Origin: Chromatiaceae bacterium
GTDB taxonomy: Bacteria > Pseudomonadota > Gammaproteobacteria > Chromatiales > Chromatiaceae
DNA length: 64,000 nucleotides
Assembly: GCA_024235215.1 (NCBI GenBank)
Contig: JACKMU010000005.1
Span: 124,001-188,000 of the forward strand
Direction: 5' to 3'
A program made the position numbers and the translations under genes. The notes beneath the pieces are model-generated. The model saw only the letters and a list, made by a program, of their open reading frames with translations. It made no database searches and was not told the DNA's origin. Below, piece by piece: positions 53,334-63,049 of this stretch (positions are counted from its first letter, which is position 1; each line of letters opens with the position of its first letter).

Positions 53334-56018
53334 TCAATCGAGCCCCACGTCATCGGCCACAGCATCCGCAGGCTTAACCATCATCACTGAACAACTGAGC
53401 TGCCGGGCGATCGTGGTGGCGGTGCTGTCGACGATGAGACTGGTGATGCCGGACGATTTTTCAGAACCGACGACGACCAGATCGGCTTCCAGTTCGATCG
53501 CCTTGCTGATGATGGCATCCCGGTGAGACCCCTTGATCATGTGACAGACCGGATTGAACACCGGGGCCATCGCGGTATTCCGGGATTCCCGCAATTGCGC
53601 CAGCATCGTTTCCAGTGCCTCCCTGTTGCGTTTCTGTTCCTGCGCAACATAATTCTCCGCATCGAACTGGAAGGGTGAAAAACCGCTCTGCAGATCCTGC
53701 TCGCCGTAGGCTTCCCAGGCGTGTATGACGTGGAATTCAGCGAACTGGACGTTGGCCAGCCAGCCGGCATGCTCCAGGATCCTGCGGTTGATCAGTTTCC
53801 GGTCGTCCCGTTGACCCCCCGGTTTTTCATCCTGATAGAGCGCAGCGCAGATGCGTCGATGACGGTAGGGTGGAGAAGGTATCGTCCTGATCAGCAGCAC
53901 CGGGCAGGGTGAGTCCTTCATCAGTCGTGTATCGTTATCCCCGAACAGCCGCTGTTTCAGGCGCTTACTCCCCTCTGCCGGTTTCAGTACCAGGTCGTGT
54001 CCGCCGGATACCACTTCACGAATAATCTGCTCATGTACACGGCCGACGAGCACCTTGGTGCTGATCGAGACACCTGCACGCACAGCAAGCGTCAGCTTCT
54101 CCAGGCGTCCTCTCCGCTCCTCCGTCATCTGCTCTTCGAGCTCATCCGGTGAGGATATCCCCTCCTCGTTACTGGTTGCGCTCTCAGCCAGAATCTCAGC
54201 CACAGTCAGGCCGGCCCGGTTATCCACGGCCAGCGCGGCAGCATAATTGATCAGCGCCGGTTCATCCGCTCCCGGCGTCAACACCAGCAGGATCTGCTGG
54301 TAGAGCCGCCTCTCCTCTTCTGCCCGGTGCCGGCTTTTCGTACCGAAATCTCCCTGGCGCGGCTGCCCGGCCACAACACGCTCAACCACCTCCGAAGCAA
54401 TCCCCGCTCCCCGCAACACATCGCGAGTGAACCGTTTGCTCGCCTCCAGCGTCTCCGGAATAGCGTAGACGACTCCCAAGGAGAGCAGCTTTTCGGCCAT
54501 CCGCTCATCCCGGGCACGGGCATATATCCTGAGTGACGGAAACGCCTCCCGCACGCTCACCACCGCCTGTCCGATGCTCTCCATCTGATTCATGGCAAAG
54601 ACCACCAGGCGCGCTTCCTCGGCACCGGCGGAGCGCAGCACCTCCATCTGCCGCGCATCGCCATAGTAGACCGGATAGTCGAGTGCCTGCGCCCGCGCCA
54701 CCCGGACCGGGTCGACGTCCAATACCAGATAAGGGACCCTTGCCTGCGCCATACCGCGCGCCAAAGCACCACCGAAACGGCCGAAACCGGCGATGATGAC
54801 ATGGTCGTGCGCACCAGGGATCGACTTGACTGGCGGCAGCACTTTGTCCGGTGTACTGGAGAGTATCCGTCCCAGCCAGGGACCCAACTTCACCAGCAAT
54901 GGGGTGGCCGCCATGCTCAACGCGATGACAAGCAGCAACAACTGATAGAGCTCCTTCTCCAGGATACCGGCCATGCTGGCCAGACCGAACATCACGAAAC
55001 CGAACTCTCCCGCCTGTGCCAGCAGCAGTGCGGCATTGATCGACTCGGCAAAAGTGCGGCCGGTGATGCTGCACAAAGCCCAGACCACAACCACCTTGAT
55101 CAACAGCAGAGCGAGCACCAGCTGGGCAACCAGTACACCCTGCGTGGCGAGGAATCCGAAATTGATCGACATCCCCACGCTCATAAAAAAGAGACCGAGC
55201 AACAGCCCACGAAACGGCTGTATGTCCGCCATGAGCTGGTGACGATAGTGCGAGTCGGCCAGCAGCAGCCCGCCCAGGAAAGCGCCCAGCGCCATGGAGA
55301 GCCCTGCCCAACCGGTCAGCCAAGAAGCGCCGAGTACCAAAAGAATCGCGGTTGCAGTGAAGATCTCGGGATTGCGCTGGCTGCCGGCAACCAGCTGCAG
55401 CAGCGGGCGCAGCAGCAGCCGTCCCAGCACGAATACCCCGGCGATGATGGCCAGCGACTCCAACGCTGCCAACTCGATATCCTGTGCGATGGTCAGCTCG
55501 GCAGCGGCCAACAGCGGCAGCAACGCCATCATCGGCACGATGGCCAGATCCTGCAGCAGCAGAATCGCGAACGCGGTACGGCCATAACCGGAACCCAGCT
55601 CTCCTTTGTCGCTGAGAATCTGCAGACCGAATGCGGTCGAGGACAATGCCAGGCCAAAGCCGATGATCAGCGCTGGGCGTATTGGCACTGCCAGCAACAT
55701 CACCGCCAGCGTGATCAGCGTACCGGTAAGCAGCAACTGCGCGCTACCCAGCCCGAATACACTGCGCCGCATGATCCACAGGCGCGACGGTTTCAGTTCG
55801 ATGCCGATAATGAAGAGCAGAAAAATCACGCCGAATTCGGCCAGATGACGGATCTCCTCTACTGCGACGATGAATCCGAGACCCCAGGGACCGACCAGTG
55901 CGCCGCCGACCAGAAAACCCAGTACCGCGCCCAGTCCGATGCGCTGGAACAGCGGCACGAAGATGACTGCCGCGGCAAGCAGGATGAGCACGTCAACGAT
56001 GTAGTGTGTGTCCGTCAT
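53334..56018 (-). CDS. KefB/KefC-type cation:proton antiporter with TrkA-N and two Usp domains
   Basis: An 894-residue fusion protein. Residues 1 to about 385 are a monovalent cation:proton antiporter-2 membrane domain with some 12 spans (GFLVGGALVGPWGLG, then LLQDLAIVPMMALLPLL). A TrkA-N/RCK Rossmann domain follows (HVIIAGFGRFGGALARGMAQ near 410-430), and the last 300 residues are two Usp-like domains, the second ending with VDSTATTIARQLSCSVMMVKP. The frame runs upstream to 56165, but the ATG at 56018 opens the first span (MTDTHYIVDVLILLAAAVIF) and fits family length. Ligand control of K+ efflux through the RCK and Usp parts is the likely role. It is upstream of the cas operon but not tied to it. 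Confidence 0.85.
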   Translation of the reverse strand: MTDTHYIVDVLILLAAAVIFVPLFQRIGLGAVLGFLVGGALVGPWGLGFIVAVEEIRHLAEFGVIFLLFIIGIELKPSRLWIMRRSVFGLGSAQLLLTGTLITLAVMLLAVPIRPALIIGFGLALSSTAFGLQILSDKGELGSGYGRTAFAILLLQDLAIVPMMALLPLLAAAELTIAQDIELAALESLAIIAGVFVLGRLLLRPLLQLVAGSQRNPEIFTATAILLVLGASWLTGWAGLSMALGAFLGGLLLADSHYRHQLMADIQPFRGLLLGLFFMSVGMSINFGFLATQGVLVAQLVLALLLIKVVVVWALCSITGRTFAESINAALLLAQAGEFGFVMFGLASMAGILEKELYQLLLLVIALSMAATPLLVKLGPWLGRILSSTPDKVLPPVKSIPGAHDHVIIAGFGRFGGALARGMAQARVPYLVLDVDPVRVARAQALDYPVYYGDARQMEVLRSAGAEEARLVVFAMNQMESIGQAVVSVREAFPSLRIYARARDERMAEKLLSLGVVYAIPETLEASKRFTRDVLRGAGIASEVVERVVAGQPRQGDFGTKSRHRAEEERRLYQQILLVLTPGADEPALINYAAALAVDNRAGLTVAEILAESATSNEEGISSPDELEEQMTEERRGRLEKLTLAVRAGVSISTKVLVGRVHEQIIREVVSGGHDLVLKPAEGSKRLKQRLFGDNDTRLMKDSPCPVLLIRTIPSPPYRHRRICAALYQDEKPGGQRDDRKLINRRILEHAGWLANVQFAEFHVIHAWEAYGEQDLQSGFSPFQFDAENYVAQEQKRNREALETMLAQLRESRNTAMAPVFNPVCHMIKGSHRDAIISKAIELEADLVVVGSEKSSGITSLIVDSTATTIARQLSCSVMMVKPADAVADDVGLD

Positions 56019-56427
56019 GGCCCCTGTGTTGGTTAAATGTTGTTTCTCCGAAATCCCACGCGCCATCATGCCGGTGCATACCGGTGTGGTGATGATGCAT
56101 GGAACTACCGTTACCGACTTGGTGACGGATTGCAATAGGGAATTGACGACTCCGGCTCCCGGCATTTGTCAGTAAGACAAACTCCGCCTGTCCACTGTTT
56201 CCGGACGAACTGCAAAGATTCCCTGCAACTGCCGGTTGAATACGCCACCCGGTTGCTGTCGCGTTGGCGCTTCTGCCCGAGCGGAGTCGGCTGTGCAATC
56301 CGCGGTCAGAACAGAATCCGGTTTGACTGGATCAAACCCGTGGGTATGTTTTCGGGTCCAGCTTATTCCACCTTGGTAAACAACGCGATCGGCTTGGATG
56401 AGAGCCAGTCGGACTACGGGGTTTTGG

Positions 56428-57522
56428 TCAGTTGAGTTGTACTTTCCCGTTCTGCAACCGCTGCAACAGCAGGCGGGTGGCATGCACCTCGTCGGCAGAG
56501 ACGAGCAGATCGGGCTGCACGCCGCTGCCGTGGCAGTGCCGGTCACCTGGAAGGACCACTTCGAGATTGGTAAAGCGGAGCAGCGAACCATCGGCCAGTC
56601 GCCGCTCTGTCTGGGAGACACACTTGCCGCGACTGCCGGTGCCAACCAGCCGGGCACGGCCATGGGACTGCAGGATTCCGGCAAACAGCTCACCGGCACT
56701 GGCTGTGCTGCTGCTGATCAGCAGGGTCAATGGGTGGCTGAACTTGCTGCCCGGCGGTGATCGGTAGTGCTGTTTCAGACCGTTGCGGTCATAAGTTTTC
56801 GTCAGCGTCTCACCCGTTGGAATGAACAGCGCGGCGGTATCCATCGCCTCATACAGGTCACCACCCTGGCAATCGCGCAGATCCAGCAGCAGCTGAGTCG
56901 CGACAGGTTCCCGCGCGATCAGGGTTTGCAGTACAACCCGTGTCTCCCGGGCGCTGAAATGGCGCAGCCGGAACAGGCGCCGGTCATCGATCGTGATCGT
57001 TTCGACCGAGGGTTTCCGCAGCTGCTCCAGTACCAGCAACAGCGCTCGTGGCATTAGACAGTCGACATTATCGCAGATGAGAAGCTCAACCACCGCCCCG
57101 TCGATCCCGGAGATAGCCTGCACGACGTCGGTAAGATTCATCTCCGCTACCGTGCGGCCATTGACCACGAGCAATTGTACCCGATCCACTACACCGGCCC
57201 GAAACAGCGGCCCATCGGCATAGGGCAGCAACCAGAAGTGCCCAGCCTCGGTAAAGAGCTCCGCACCGATACCCGCGGGCGCAGGTAATGTTTCGTGAGC
57301 ACTGATCGAGCTCCAGCTGGCCCAAGGGTCGATCAGTTGCAGTATGCTGTTCAGGTCACCTCTGCCCAGCGCCTGCAGTGCCACTTCATCCGGCGGCGTC
57401 AGCGCCTGCGTACGCAACAGTGTCTGCAGCTGATCCAGACTCTCGTGGCTCTGGGCCGCGCTGCCAGTCGTGCAACTGAGACCGACGACCGCCAGGAGCA
57501 GCCGGTGCAACAGCGGATTCAT
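56428..57522 (-). CDS. S41 (C-terminal processing) peptidase, exported
   Basis: 364 residues with a signal peptide ending near SAA|QSHE (about residue 23), so periplasmic. A PDZ-like region lies at about 83-160 and the S41 protease core at about 185-360. The nucleophile is Ser275 in SSTASAGEL and the base is Lys300 in GTGSRGKC, the same 25-residue spacing as Ser430-Lys455 in E. coli Tsp. It is the last gene of the TagTSRQ-like operon and overlaps the lipoprotein gene before it by four bases. The Tag modules I know do not carry an S41 protease; it may process one of the exported members. Confidence 0.82.
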   Translation of the reverse strand: MNPLLHRLLLAVVGLSCTTGSAAQSHESLDQLQTLLRTQALTPPDEVALQALGRGDLNSILQLIDPWASWSSISAHETLPAPAGIGAELFTEAGHFWLLPYADGPLFRAGVVDRVQLLVVNGRTVAEMNLTDVVQAISGIDGAVVELLICDNVDCLMPRALLLVLEQLRKPSVETITIDDRRLFRLRHFSARETRVVLQTLIAREPVATQLLLDLRDCQGGDLYEAMDTAALFIPTGETLTKTYDRNGLKQHYRSPPGSKFSHPLTLLISSSTASAGELFAGILQSHGRARLVGTGSRGKCVSQTERRLADGSLLRFTNLEVVLPGDRHCHGSGVQPDLLVSADEVHATRLLLQRLQNGKVQLN

Positions 57523-58091
57523 TGCGCCAGCATCAGCGTCAGATCAAGTAGCGTCTGGTACTCCTGCTGCAACGCCTGCCGCTGAGCCTCCAGCTGCTGG
57601 CGGCGACCCGCATCGGTGAAATCACTCCCTGAACCCTCGAGCCTGTCGGCCCCTGCGGTGCCGCTCCCTTCGAGGGCGTCCAGTGCGCTCGTCTGCCGGG
57701 ACATTCCATGTTGCAATCGATTCAGACGCTGTTCGAGTTCGGCGATACGTTGTCCGGTCTCCCCCTCCTCTTTTTTCATACCAGCCAGCTTGCGTTGCAG
57801 CGACCGTACATCAGCATCCAACGCCGCCAACTTGCGCCGCTCCATCTGCAGTGCTTGCTGGTGTTGCTGCTTCTGCGCATCGAGAGCGGCCGACTCCTGA
57901 CTGAGTTCACGCTGCATCTCCCGCATACGCGCCAGGTTCTCCTCCCGTTCGCTGATGCGTCGCTCGTAGCCGCCGCCAGCCAGACCCTGGATGCCGCCAA
58001 ACAATCCCCCTTCACGCGGATCGTCTGAGGTGGCGCAGCCTGCCAGCAATCCGATCGACCCAACGATGGAGATCGTGCGTAACAGGTTCAT
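57519..58091 (-). CDS. Coiled-coil lipoprotein
   Basis: 190 residues. A lipobox LLAGC puts the acylated Cys at 19; the next residues ATSDD have Asp only at +4/+5, so outer-membrane placement is likely. Residues 45-130 form a long coiled coil (ERREENLARMRE-type heptads, QQALQMERRKLAALDADV, RIAELEQRLNRLQ), and the end (LEAQRQALQQEYQTLL) is a further helix. It overlaps the genes on both sides by four bases. I do not recognise a family. Its place suggests it works with the glycine-zipper lipoprotein upstream. Confidence 0.72.
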   Translation of the reverse strand: MNLLRTISIVGSIGLLAGCATSDDPREGGLFGGIQGLAGGGYERRISEREENLARMREMQRELSQESAALDAQKQQHQQALQMERRKLAALDADVRSLQRKLAGMKKEEGETGQRIAELEQRLNRLQHGMSRQTSALDALEGSGTAGADRLEGSGSDFTDAGRRQQLEAQRQALQQEYQTLLDLTLMLAQ

Positions 58092-58768
58092 ACTGACAAC
58101 CTCTCGTTGATCTGTGCCAACTGCTCGCTCTCCAGACGGAGTTGATCGATCTGCGCCTTGAGATCACGGTTCTCCCGCTCCAGTCGGACCAGGTAAGGAT
58201 CGCTCTGCTGACGTGACCTGCGTTCCTGCGCCAGCACTTCGGAATTGATGTCGAACTCCTGCTGCAGGGTTGCCTGGAACTCGCGGCTCTTCGCCAGTTT
58301 CTGCTCCAGTTCATCCTGTTTTGCCAGCAGCTGCTGCCTGTTGGACTTGCCGGAGTCGTATCTGGCCCTGAGTGCAGTGCTCTCCTTTTCGATCTCAGCG
58401 ATCTCTTTGTGTAAACGTTGATTGTAAGCGCGGGCGGTTTCATTGAATTCGGCTGTGCGCGCGATCTCGGCGTCGAGGAACGCCTCGTCCGTCGCATAAG
58501 CCTGCTTGCGTTGCGCTATTTCGTTGCCGACCAGATAGCCGGCACCGGCCCCCAGCGCGGCACCAATGACCGCGCCTTTCCTGTCACCGGTGGCCAGACC
58601 GATCAGTCCGCCCAATACCGCGCCGAACACCGCCCCCTCGGTCTTGGTTCGATCGGCATCGCTCTGCCCGCTATCCGCCGCATCGTTCATCGGCTGATTG
58701 GAGACACATCCCCCGAGCAGCCCCCCGACCAGGATGATCGGCACCACTTTACCTGTTAAGGTTTTCAT
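58088..58768 (-). CDS. Glycine-zipper, coiled-coil lipoprotein (TagQ position)
   Basis: 226 residues. The lipobox LLGGC gives an acylated Cys at 21. A glycine-zipper segment follows (GAVFGAVLGGLIGLATG, then GAVIGAALGAGAGYLVG, about 45-82), then a long coiled coil to the C-terminus (KEIAEIEKESTALRARY, QQLLAKQDELEQKLAK). It begins 10 bases after the SUMF1-domain gene. In Pseudomonas aeruginosa the TagQ outer-membrane lipoprotein holds TagR. Gene position and export fit that role here, but the sequence resemblance to TagQ is not established by eye. Confidence 0.7.
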   Translation of the reverse strand: MKTLTGKVVPIILVGGLLGGCVSNQPMNDAADSGQSDADRTKTEGAVFGAVLGGLIGLATGDRKGAVIGAALGAGAGYLVGNEIAQRKQAYATDEAFLDAEIARTAEFNETARAYNQRLHKEIAEIEKESTALRARYDSGKSNRQQLLAKQDELEQKLAKSREFQATLQQEFDINSEVLAQERRSRQQSDPYLVRLERENRDLKAQIDQLRLESEQLAQINERLSV

Positions 58769-58778
58769 ACATCACCTC

Positions 58779-60431
58779 TCACTCTGCAAACTGACCGAAT
58801 ACGTCATTGAACTCTTCCCGCCAGGCCTCGGTCTCTACGGCCCGTTTTTCGTGGCAGATCCGGACATGCTTTGTCGACAGCTCCAGTGCTTTGCGCTCCC
58901 TGGTACTCAGTGTCTTCTGCTGCATCGTCCGGAAAGCCTGCTCTCTGAAGTCGCTTTCGAATTCACCCATGCGCGCCACCTTCTCCAGATAGGCCTGATA
59001 CTGCTCCGCCGCCGCCTCCGCGTTCTCATCCAAAGATTTCCGCACCGAATCGACCTGTGTCTGGTAACGGGTCGATATCGTCAGCAGTTTGCTCGCCGTC
59101 TCCATCGCGGTATCCAATCTGACGCGTTTGCTGATCAGCACGCTAAAGTTTGTGGCGTTACGCATCGCATCCTGCAGCAGACTGCGTACACTTTCACGCT
59201 GTGCCTCCAGCAGCCTGCCGCGTGCGTTATCGACATAGCCCCGGATCGTCTCGACCTGCTGCTGCGCATCGGGATAGTGCTCCAGCAGCCGCTGCAGCAC
59301 CCCATCCACAGTATCCAGCTGACTGGTGGCCTGGCTGACCAGATTGTCCAGACTGCGTCCGACTGGCGTCTCCCGTCGTAGCGTCTTGCGGTATTCGGCA
59401 TACTCCTGCTCCAATCTGTTGCGCATGCCGGAGCTGACCACGACGTTGGAACCAAGCGCCAGCCGCGCACCGATATTGAAGGTGCGTCGCAGCTCGATCT
59501 GCTCGGTCTCGGGGTTCCATGCATAGACGTCCAGCTCGGTACGATAGCTGGAGCGCACCTCACCAGCCGGGGTGGAGACACTGGCCCCGCGCACCGGAAC
59601 ACCGCCGGGTTTCCCCTGCCAGATCTCCGGTCGGAATATCCCCGCCACCATCTCGTGCACATTGCCGAAAAGGTCGTGCACACCGAGCTGGTTTGGCTTG
59701 CGCATACCGATCGGACGCGGCTTGTTCTTGGCATTTCCGACATGCCAGCCAAATTCATTGAGCTGGCGTGTCGGGAATGGCAGGCGATCATTGAAGCTGC
59801 CGTCGCGCAGCGCAGCCAGACCGCCGCGTGCGGCGTACTCCCACTCCTCCTCGGTCGCCAGTCGCAGAAACCCGGGGACCTGGTCGACCATGGGCAGTGC
59901 CTGCCTGCGTTGCGGATGCTGTGGATCGAACAGCCAGAGGTTGTAGCTGCGCAGAAAATCCTCGATCGCCTGATGGCTCACCCAGGCAAGCGGCATGACC
60001 TGCGCCTGGCGCAGCGCCCGACCCTGCAACTGCGCGTAATTCTGATCGACCGGGTTGCCGCTCGCGGCTGCCAACGCATCGGCACCCATCACCGCAACAA
60101 ACTGGCCTTTGGTCAGCTCATACTTGGCCAGCCAGATGGTCCAGTCTGCACTCTGCGGATCCTGAAACGATCCACTGACCAGGCTACGTTGCACCCCTTC
60201 GAACGCTCCTCCACCGGCGTCGCCCAGTTGAATCACCCGCTCGCGCGACCCCCAGAAACCGGCACCGGGAACCGTAATCGGGCGCAGCACCAACTCCGCC
60301 CCCTGTGGCATCGGCAGCACCAGATCGCCCGCTTGCGGCTGCGGGTTGTAGCTACTCCTGGCCGGCACATCCGCCCAGGCAGGCCACCCCACCAGCAGCA
60401 GACAGAGAAACCAGATCAATCTACTCTTCAC
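58779..60431 (-). CDS. Exported SUMF1/formylglycine-enzyme-like protein (TagR-like)
   Basis: 550 residues, signal peptide cleaved near AWA|DV (residue 20). Residues 55-325 are an FGE-sulfatase (SUMF1) fold with EEEWEYAARGG at 194-204 and LFGNVHEMV at 254-262, the latter the counterpart of the usual GNVWEW block. The C-terminal 200 residues are a helical, coiled-coil region absent from simple SUMF1 proteins. I see no copper-site Cys pair, so catalysis as in true formylglycine enzymes is unlikely. TagR of the P. aeruginosa type VI pathway is a periplasmic SUMF1-like protein that activates PpkA. The start overlaps the permease stop by 11 bases. Confidence 0.78.
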   Translation of the reverse strand: MKSRLIWFLCLLLVGWPAWADVPARSSYNPQPQAGDLVLPMPQGAELVLRPITVPGAGFWGSRERVIQLGDAGGGAFEGVQRSLVSGSFQDPQSADWTIWLAKYELTKGQFVAVMGADALAAASGNPVDQNYAQLQGRALRQAQVMPLAWVSHQAIEDFLRSYNLWLFDPQHPQRRQALPMVDQVPGFLRLATEEEWEYAARGGLAALRDGSFNDRLPFPTRQLNEFGWHVGNAKNKPRPIGMRKPNQLGVHDLFGNVHEMVAGIFRPEIWQGKPGGVPVRGASVSTPAGEVRSSYRTELDVYAWNPETEQIELRRTFNIGARLALGSNVVVSSGMRNRLEQEYAEYRKTLRRETPVGRSLDNLVSQATSQLDTVDGVLQRLLEHYPDAQQQVETIRGYVDNARGRLLEAQRESVRSLLQDAMRNATNFSVLISKRVRLDTAMETASKLLTISTRYQTQVDSVRKSLDENAEAAAEQYQAYLEKVARMGEFESDFREQAFRTMQQKTLSTRERKALELSTKHVRICHEKRAVETEAWREEFNDVFGQFAE

Positions 60432-62253
60432 GTATCGCCTCCGCCGGGTCGATCAAAGTCGCTTTCCAGGCAGCGATCAGCGAGCTGAGAAGGGCCAAAA
60501 GCAGCGTCGCTGCGAGCACGACCCAGGAGTCGCTTTCCGGCAGTCGGCAGATCGCTTGCCCCGGTGCCAGCTCACTGCCGAACAGGCGGTTGATCACCTC
60601 AGCCAGCGACAGATATCCCAACCAGGCCAGGGCGACACCGAACAGCGCGATCATCACCCCCTGAAACACCGGAAACAGAAAGACGTCCGTGCGTGCCAGT
60701 CCCAGCAGGCGCAGTATGCCCAGATCTTTCCGTTCACGCTCCACCGCTGCAACCAGGCTGGCGATCAGCACCGCGCCGGCGCCGATCACTGCGAGCAGTG
60801 CGATCAGCCAGAAGAGCCGGGTCAAGCCACGGTCCAGCACCTGGATGCGGGAGATCGCTTCGACTGCCGCCACCACTTCCAATCCATCCCGGCGCAGTTG
60901 TTCGACCAGGACAGGCACGTCATCGATCGAACGCGCGTAGAGCCGAAAGCCGCGATAGCCGGCCCGCTCCAGCAGCAGTCCTCCGGACTCGGCCCGATAA
61001 CTCACCACACGGTCACGCGCGGTACGCAGCATACCCAACAGCTCAGCGGGTATCAGTGCGACCTGGCTGCCTGACGCACCGGCAGCCCGCAGCGGAAAGC
61101 GCAGTGGTTCGATGCCATCAAAGCGCACCGTCAACGCCACACCCGAGTCCGCCGTGTCACCCGGCAACAGAATCTGCAACAGACGATCTGCATTCAGTGC
61201 GTTGGCAGAAAGCTCTCCCCAGGGAGCGGCCGGCCAGGACAGCTTTGCCGCCCAGGCCGCGCTGACCGAGTATCCCATCAACGCCCGCTCGGCGTCCGGC
61301 AGGCGCAGCCGCATCCTCCTTGCGTAAGGGAGTAGCAGCGACTCCCTGCCGCGCAGCTTGCGCTGCAGCGCACTGATGCTGGCAAAAGTGACACTGCCGG
61401 AGGGCAGCGACAGATCGTAGGCGTGCCATGCTTCGGCCAGCGTCAGACCGGTCAACGCGGTGAAAGCCGCTTGCGTCATCGGTTCCGCCTTGAGCAGGCC
61501 CGTGTTGACCACCAGGCCGGTACGGGCGATCGGATCCAGCGGGGTGCGCGAGATGACCAGCACACCATCGAAGCTCAGGTAGGGTCGGGCGGAATCTCCG
61601 CCCCAGCCACGGGAGGAGACGGCACGACCCTCTTTGTAAGACTCCACATCCTCGACAAAATCCAACGTAGTGTAGACCCTGGCCAGGGTACCGGCCCGAG
61701 GCGACAACACCGCCACGACAACGAGCGACTGCTGCACCGTTTCGAGGTGGCCGGCGCGACTGCGGGTGACCCGCGCGGTGACCATCGCTCCGGTCGTTAC
61801 ACCGAGTCTGCGCGCCGCCTCACTGCTCAGCACACACTCCCCCTCCAGGGGGATACGTCCGCCGTTCTCGAGCAGCAGTGGATCACCGGGCGCCGAAGGG
61901 ATCAGATCGATCAATTCGTTCTCGCCCGCGCCTCCACTCAGATGGAGCATGGACGAGGCAGGCAGAATGGTCGGAGTCAAAAAGGCCACTCCGGGATGCT
62001 GCCGCAGCCGCTCCAACCACTGCTGATCGAAGGTGCGGGTCAAAGCCGGGCGAATCTCCCGATAGACCGGATCCTGCACCAGCCGGTCGCGTAGCGTCTC
62101 GATGGTCCCCTCCTTCAACCCGAGCAGGATCAGCAGGGGTGCCAGTACCGCCGCCAACGCGGAGACCAGGCAGAGGGTCAGAATCCACTCGTGCCGCAAA
62201 TGTGCCGCCGCCAGCCCGAATACACGCCGCGACTGCCCGCCGCCACTGCTCAT
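60421..62253 (-). CDS. FtsX/MacB-like ABC transporter permease (TagS-like)
   Basis: 610 residues: one N-terminal membrane span (about 22-46), a ~420-residue periplasmic domain, and three C-terminal spans (LFWLIALLAVIGAGAVLIASL near 480-500, then near 530-555 and 575-600). This is the FtsX-type permease layout. The ERERKDLGILRLLGLAR stretch after the second span is the cytoplasmic coupling helix. It overlaps the ATPase gene by four bases. In the Tag module TagS is the permease partner of TagT. LolC/E or MacB function cannot be excluded from the permease alone. Confidence 0.8.
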   Translation of the reverse strand: MSSGGGQSRRVFGLAAAHLRHEWILTLCLVSALAAVLAPLLILLGLKEGTIETLRDRLVQDPVYREIRPALTRTFDQQWLERLRQHPGVAFLTPTILPASSMLHLSGGAGENELIDLIPSAPGDPLLLENGGRIPLEGECVLSSEAARRLGVTTGAMVTARVTRSRAGHLETVQQSLVVVAVLSPRAGTLARVYTTLDFVEDVESYKEGRAVSSRGWGGDSARPYLSFDGVLVISRTPLDPIARTGLVVNTGLLKAEPMTQAAFTALTGLTLAEAWHAYDLSLPSGSVTFASISALQRKLRGRESLLLPYARRMRLRLPDAERALMGYSVSAAWAAKLSWPAAPWGELSANALNADRLLQILLPGDTADSGVALTVRFDGIEPLRFPLRAAGASGSQVALIPAELLGMLRTARDRVVSYRAESGGLLLERAGYRGFRLYARSIDDVPVLVEQLRRDGLEVVAAVEAISRIQVLDRGLTRLFWLIALLAVIGAGAVLIASLVAAVERERKDLGILRLLGLARTDVFLFPVFQGVMIALFGVALAWLGYLSLAEVINRLFGSELAPGQAICRLPESDSWVVLAATLLLALLSSLIAAWKATLIDPAEAIREE

Positions 62254-63044
62254 CGGCAGGCCTCCCGGTACAGGCAGGAGTGGATGCGGTGTTCTGTCAC
62301 CTGGGTCAGTTCGAAACCGTAGCTGCTGTCCGCCACCGACCCCACCAGATCGAGATCGTGGGTGACCATGATGACCGACAACCCCTCGTCGCGCGCCAGC
62401 GAGCGCAGGTCGCGAACGATCAAGTGCGCACGCTGCCGATCCACCGCGGCAGTCGGTTCGTCCGCCAGCACCAGGCGCGGGGAGTGGGTCAATGCGCGCA
62501 GCACCGCCACCCGCTGGCGTTGCCCGCCGGAGAGGGAGTCGGGACGCCGTGGCATACAGTCGGCAACGCCCATGCGTTGCGCCATGGCCAACACCCTCCC
62601 GTGGTCGGGTGGCATCCGGTTGATGCGCCGTGGCAGCAGCAGATTATCGCGCACGTTCAGATAGGGGAGCAGTCCACCGGTTTGCAGCACATAGCCGAGC
62701 CAGCGGCGGCGTATTCCGGCCAGCGCCGTCTCGTCCGCGTAACGCCACAGCGCTGCCAGATCCTGTGCTTCGCCAGCGGAAAAGGTGAGCTGGAAACTGG
62801 CCGCGCTGTCGGGCTTGGAGATCAGCGCCAGCAGATCGAGCAGCGTACTCTTGCCACAGCCGCTCTCACCGATGATCGCGACGAACTCTCCCGGATAGAC
62901 CTGCAGCTCCGGCACCGTCAACTGAAAGGTACTGCCCGCCTGGGTGCGGCTCTTTACCAGCTGACGCAGCAGCAGTACCGCACCGGATCGCTCCGACTCG
63001 GGTCGGGACCGCTCCGCTTCACCTGGAGTTGCTGCGCTGCTCAT
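62250..63044 (-). CDS. ABC transporter ATP-binding protein (TagT-like)
   Basis: 264 residues from the ATG at 63044; the frame extends to 63179 over the preceding gene, but that part looks non-coding. The Walker A GESGCGKST (about 64-72), the Q-loop, the signature LSGGQRQRVAVLRAL (about 170-184) and the Walker B LVLADEPTAAVD are intact, with the switch His in MVTHDLDL. It belongs to the MacB/LolD-like group and pairs with the FtsX-type permease that overlaps it. It starts five bases after the vWA gene, so they are probably cotranscribed. Confidence 0.85.
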   Translation of the reverse strand: MSSAATPGEAERSRPESERSGAVLLLRQLVKSRTQAGSTFQLTVPELQVYPGEFVAIIGESGCGKSTLLDLLALISKPDSAASFQLTFSAGEAQDLAALWRYADETALAGIRRRWLGYVLQTGGLLPYLNVRDNLLLPRRINRMPPDHGRVLAMAQRMGVADCMPRRPDSLSGGQRQRVAVLRALTHSPRLVLADEPTAAVDRQRAHLIVRDLRSLARDEGLSVIMVTHDLDLVGSVADSSYGFELTQVTEHRIHSCLYREACR

Positions 63045-63049
63045 TACGA

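Noticed and set aside
54801..56036. 411-codon open frame on the plus strand
   Set aside because: It lies wholly opposite the membrane domain of the KefB-like gene and has a Gln/Arg/His-rich, low-information composition typical of an antisense frame.
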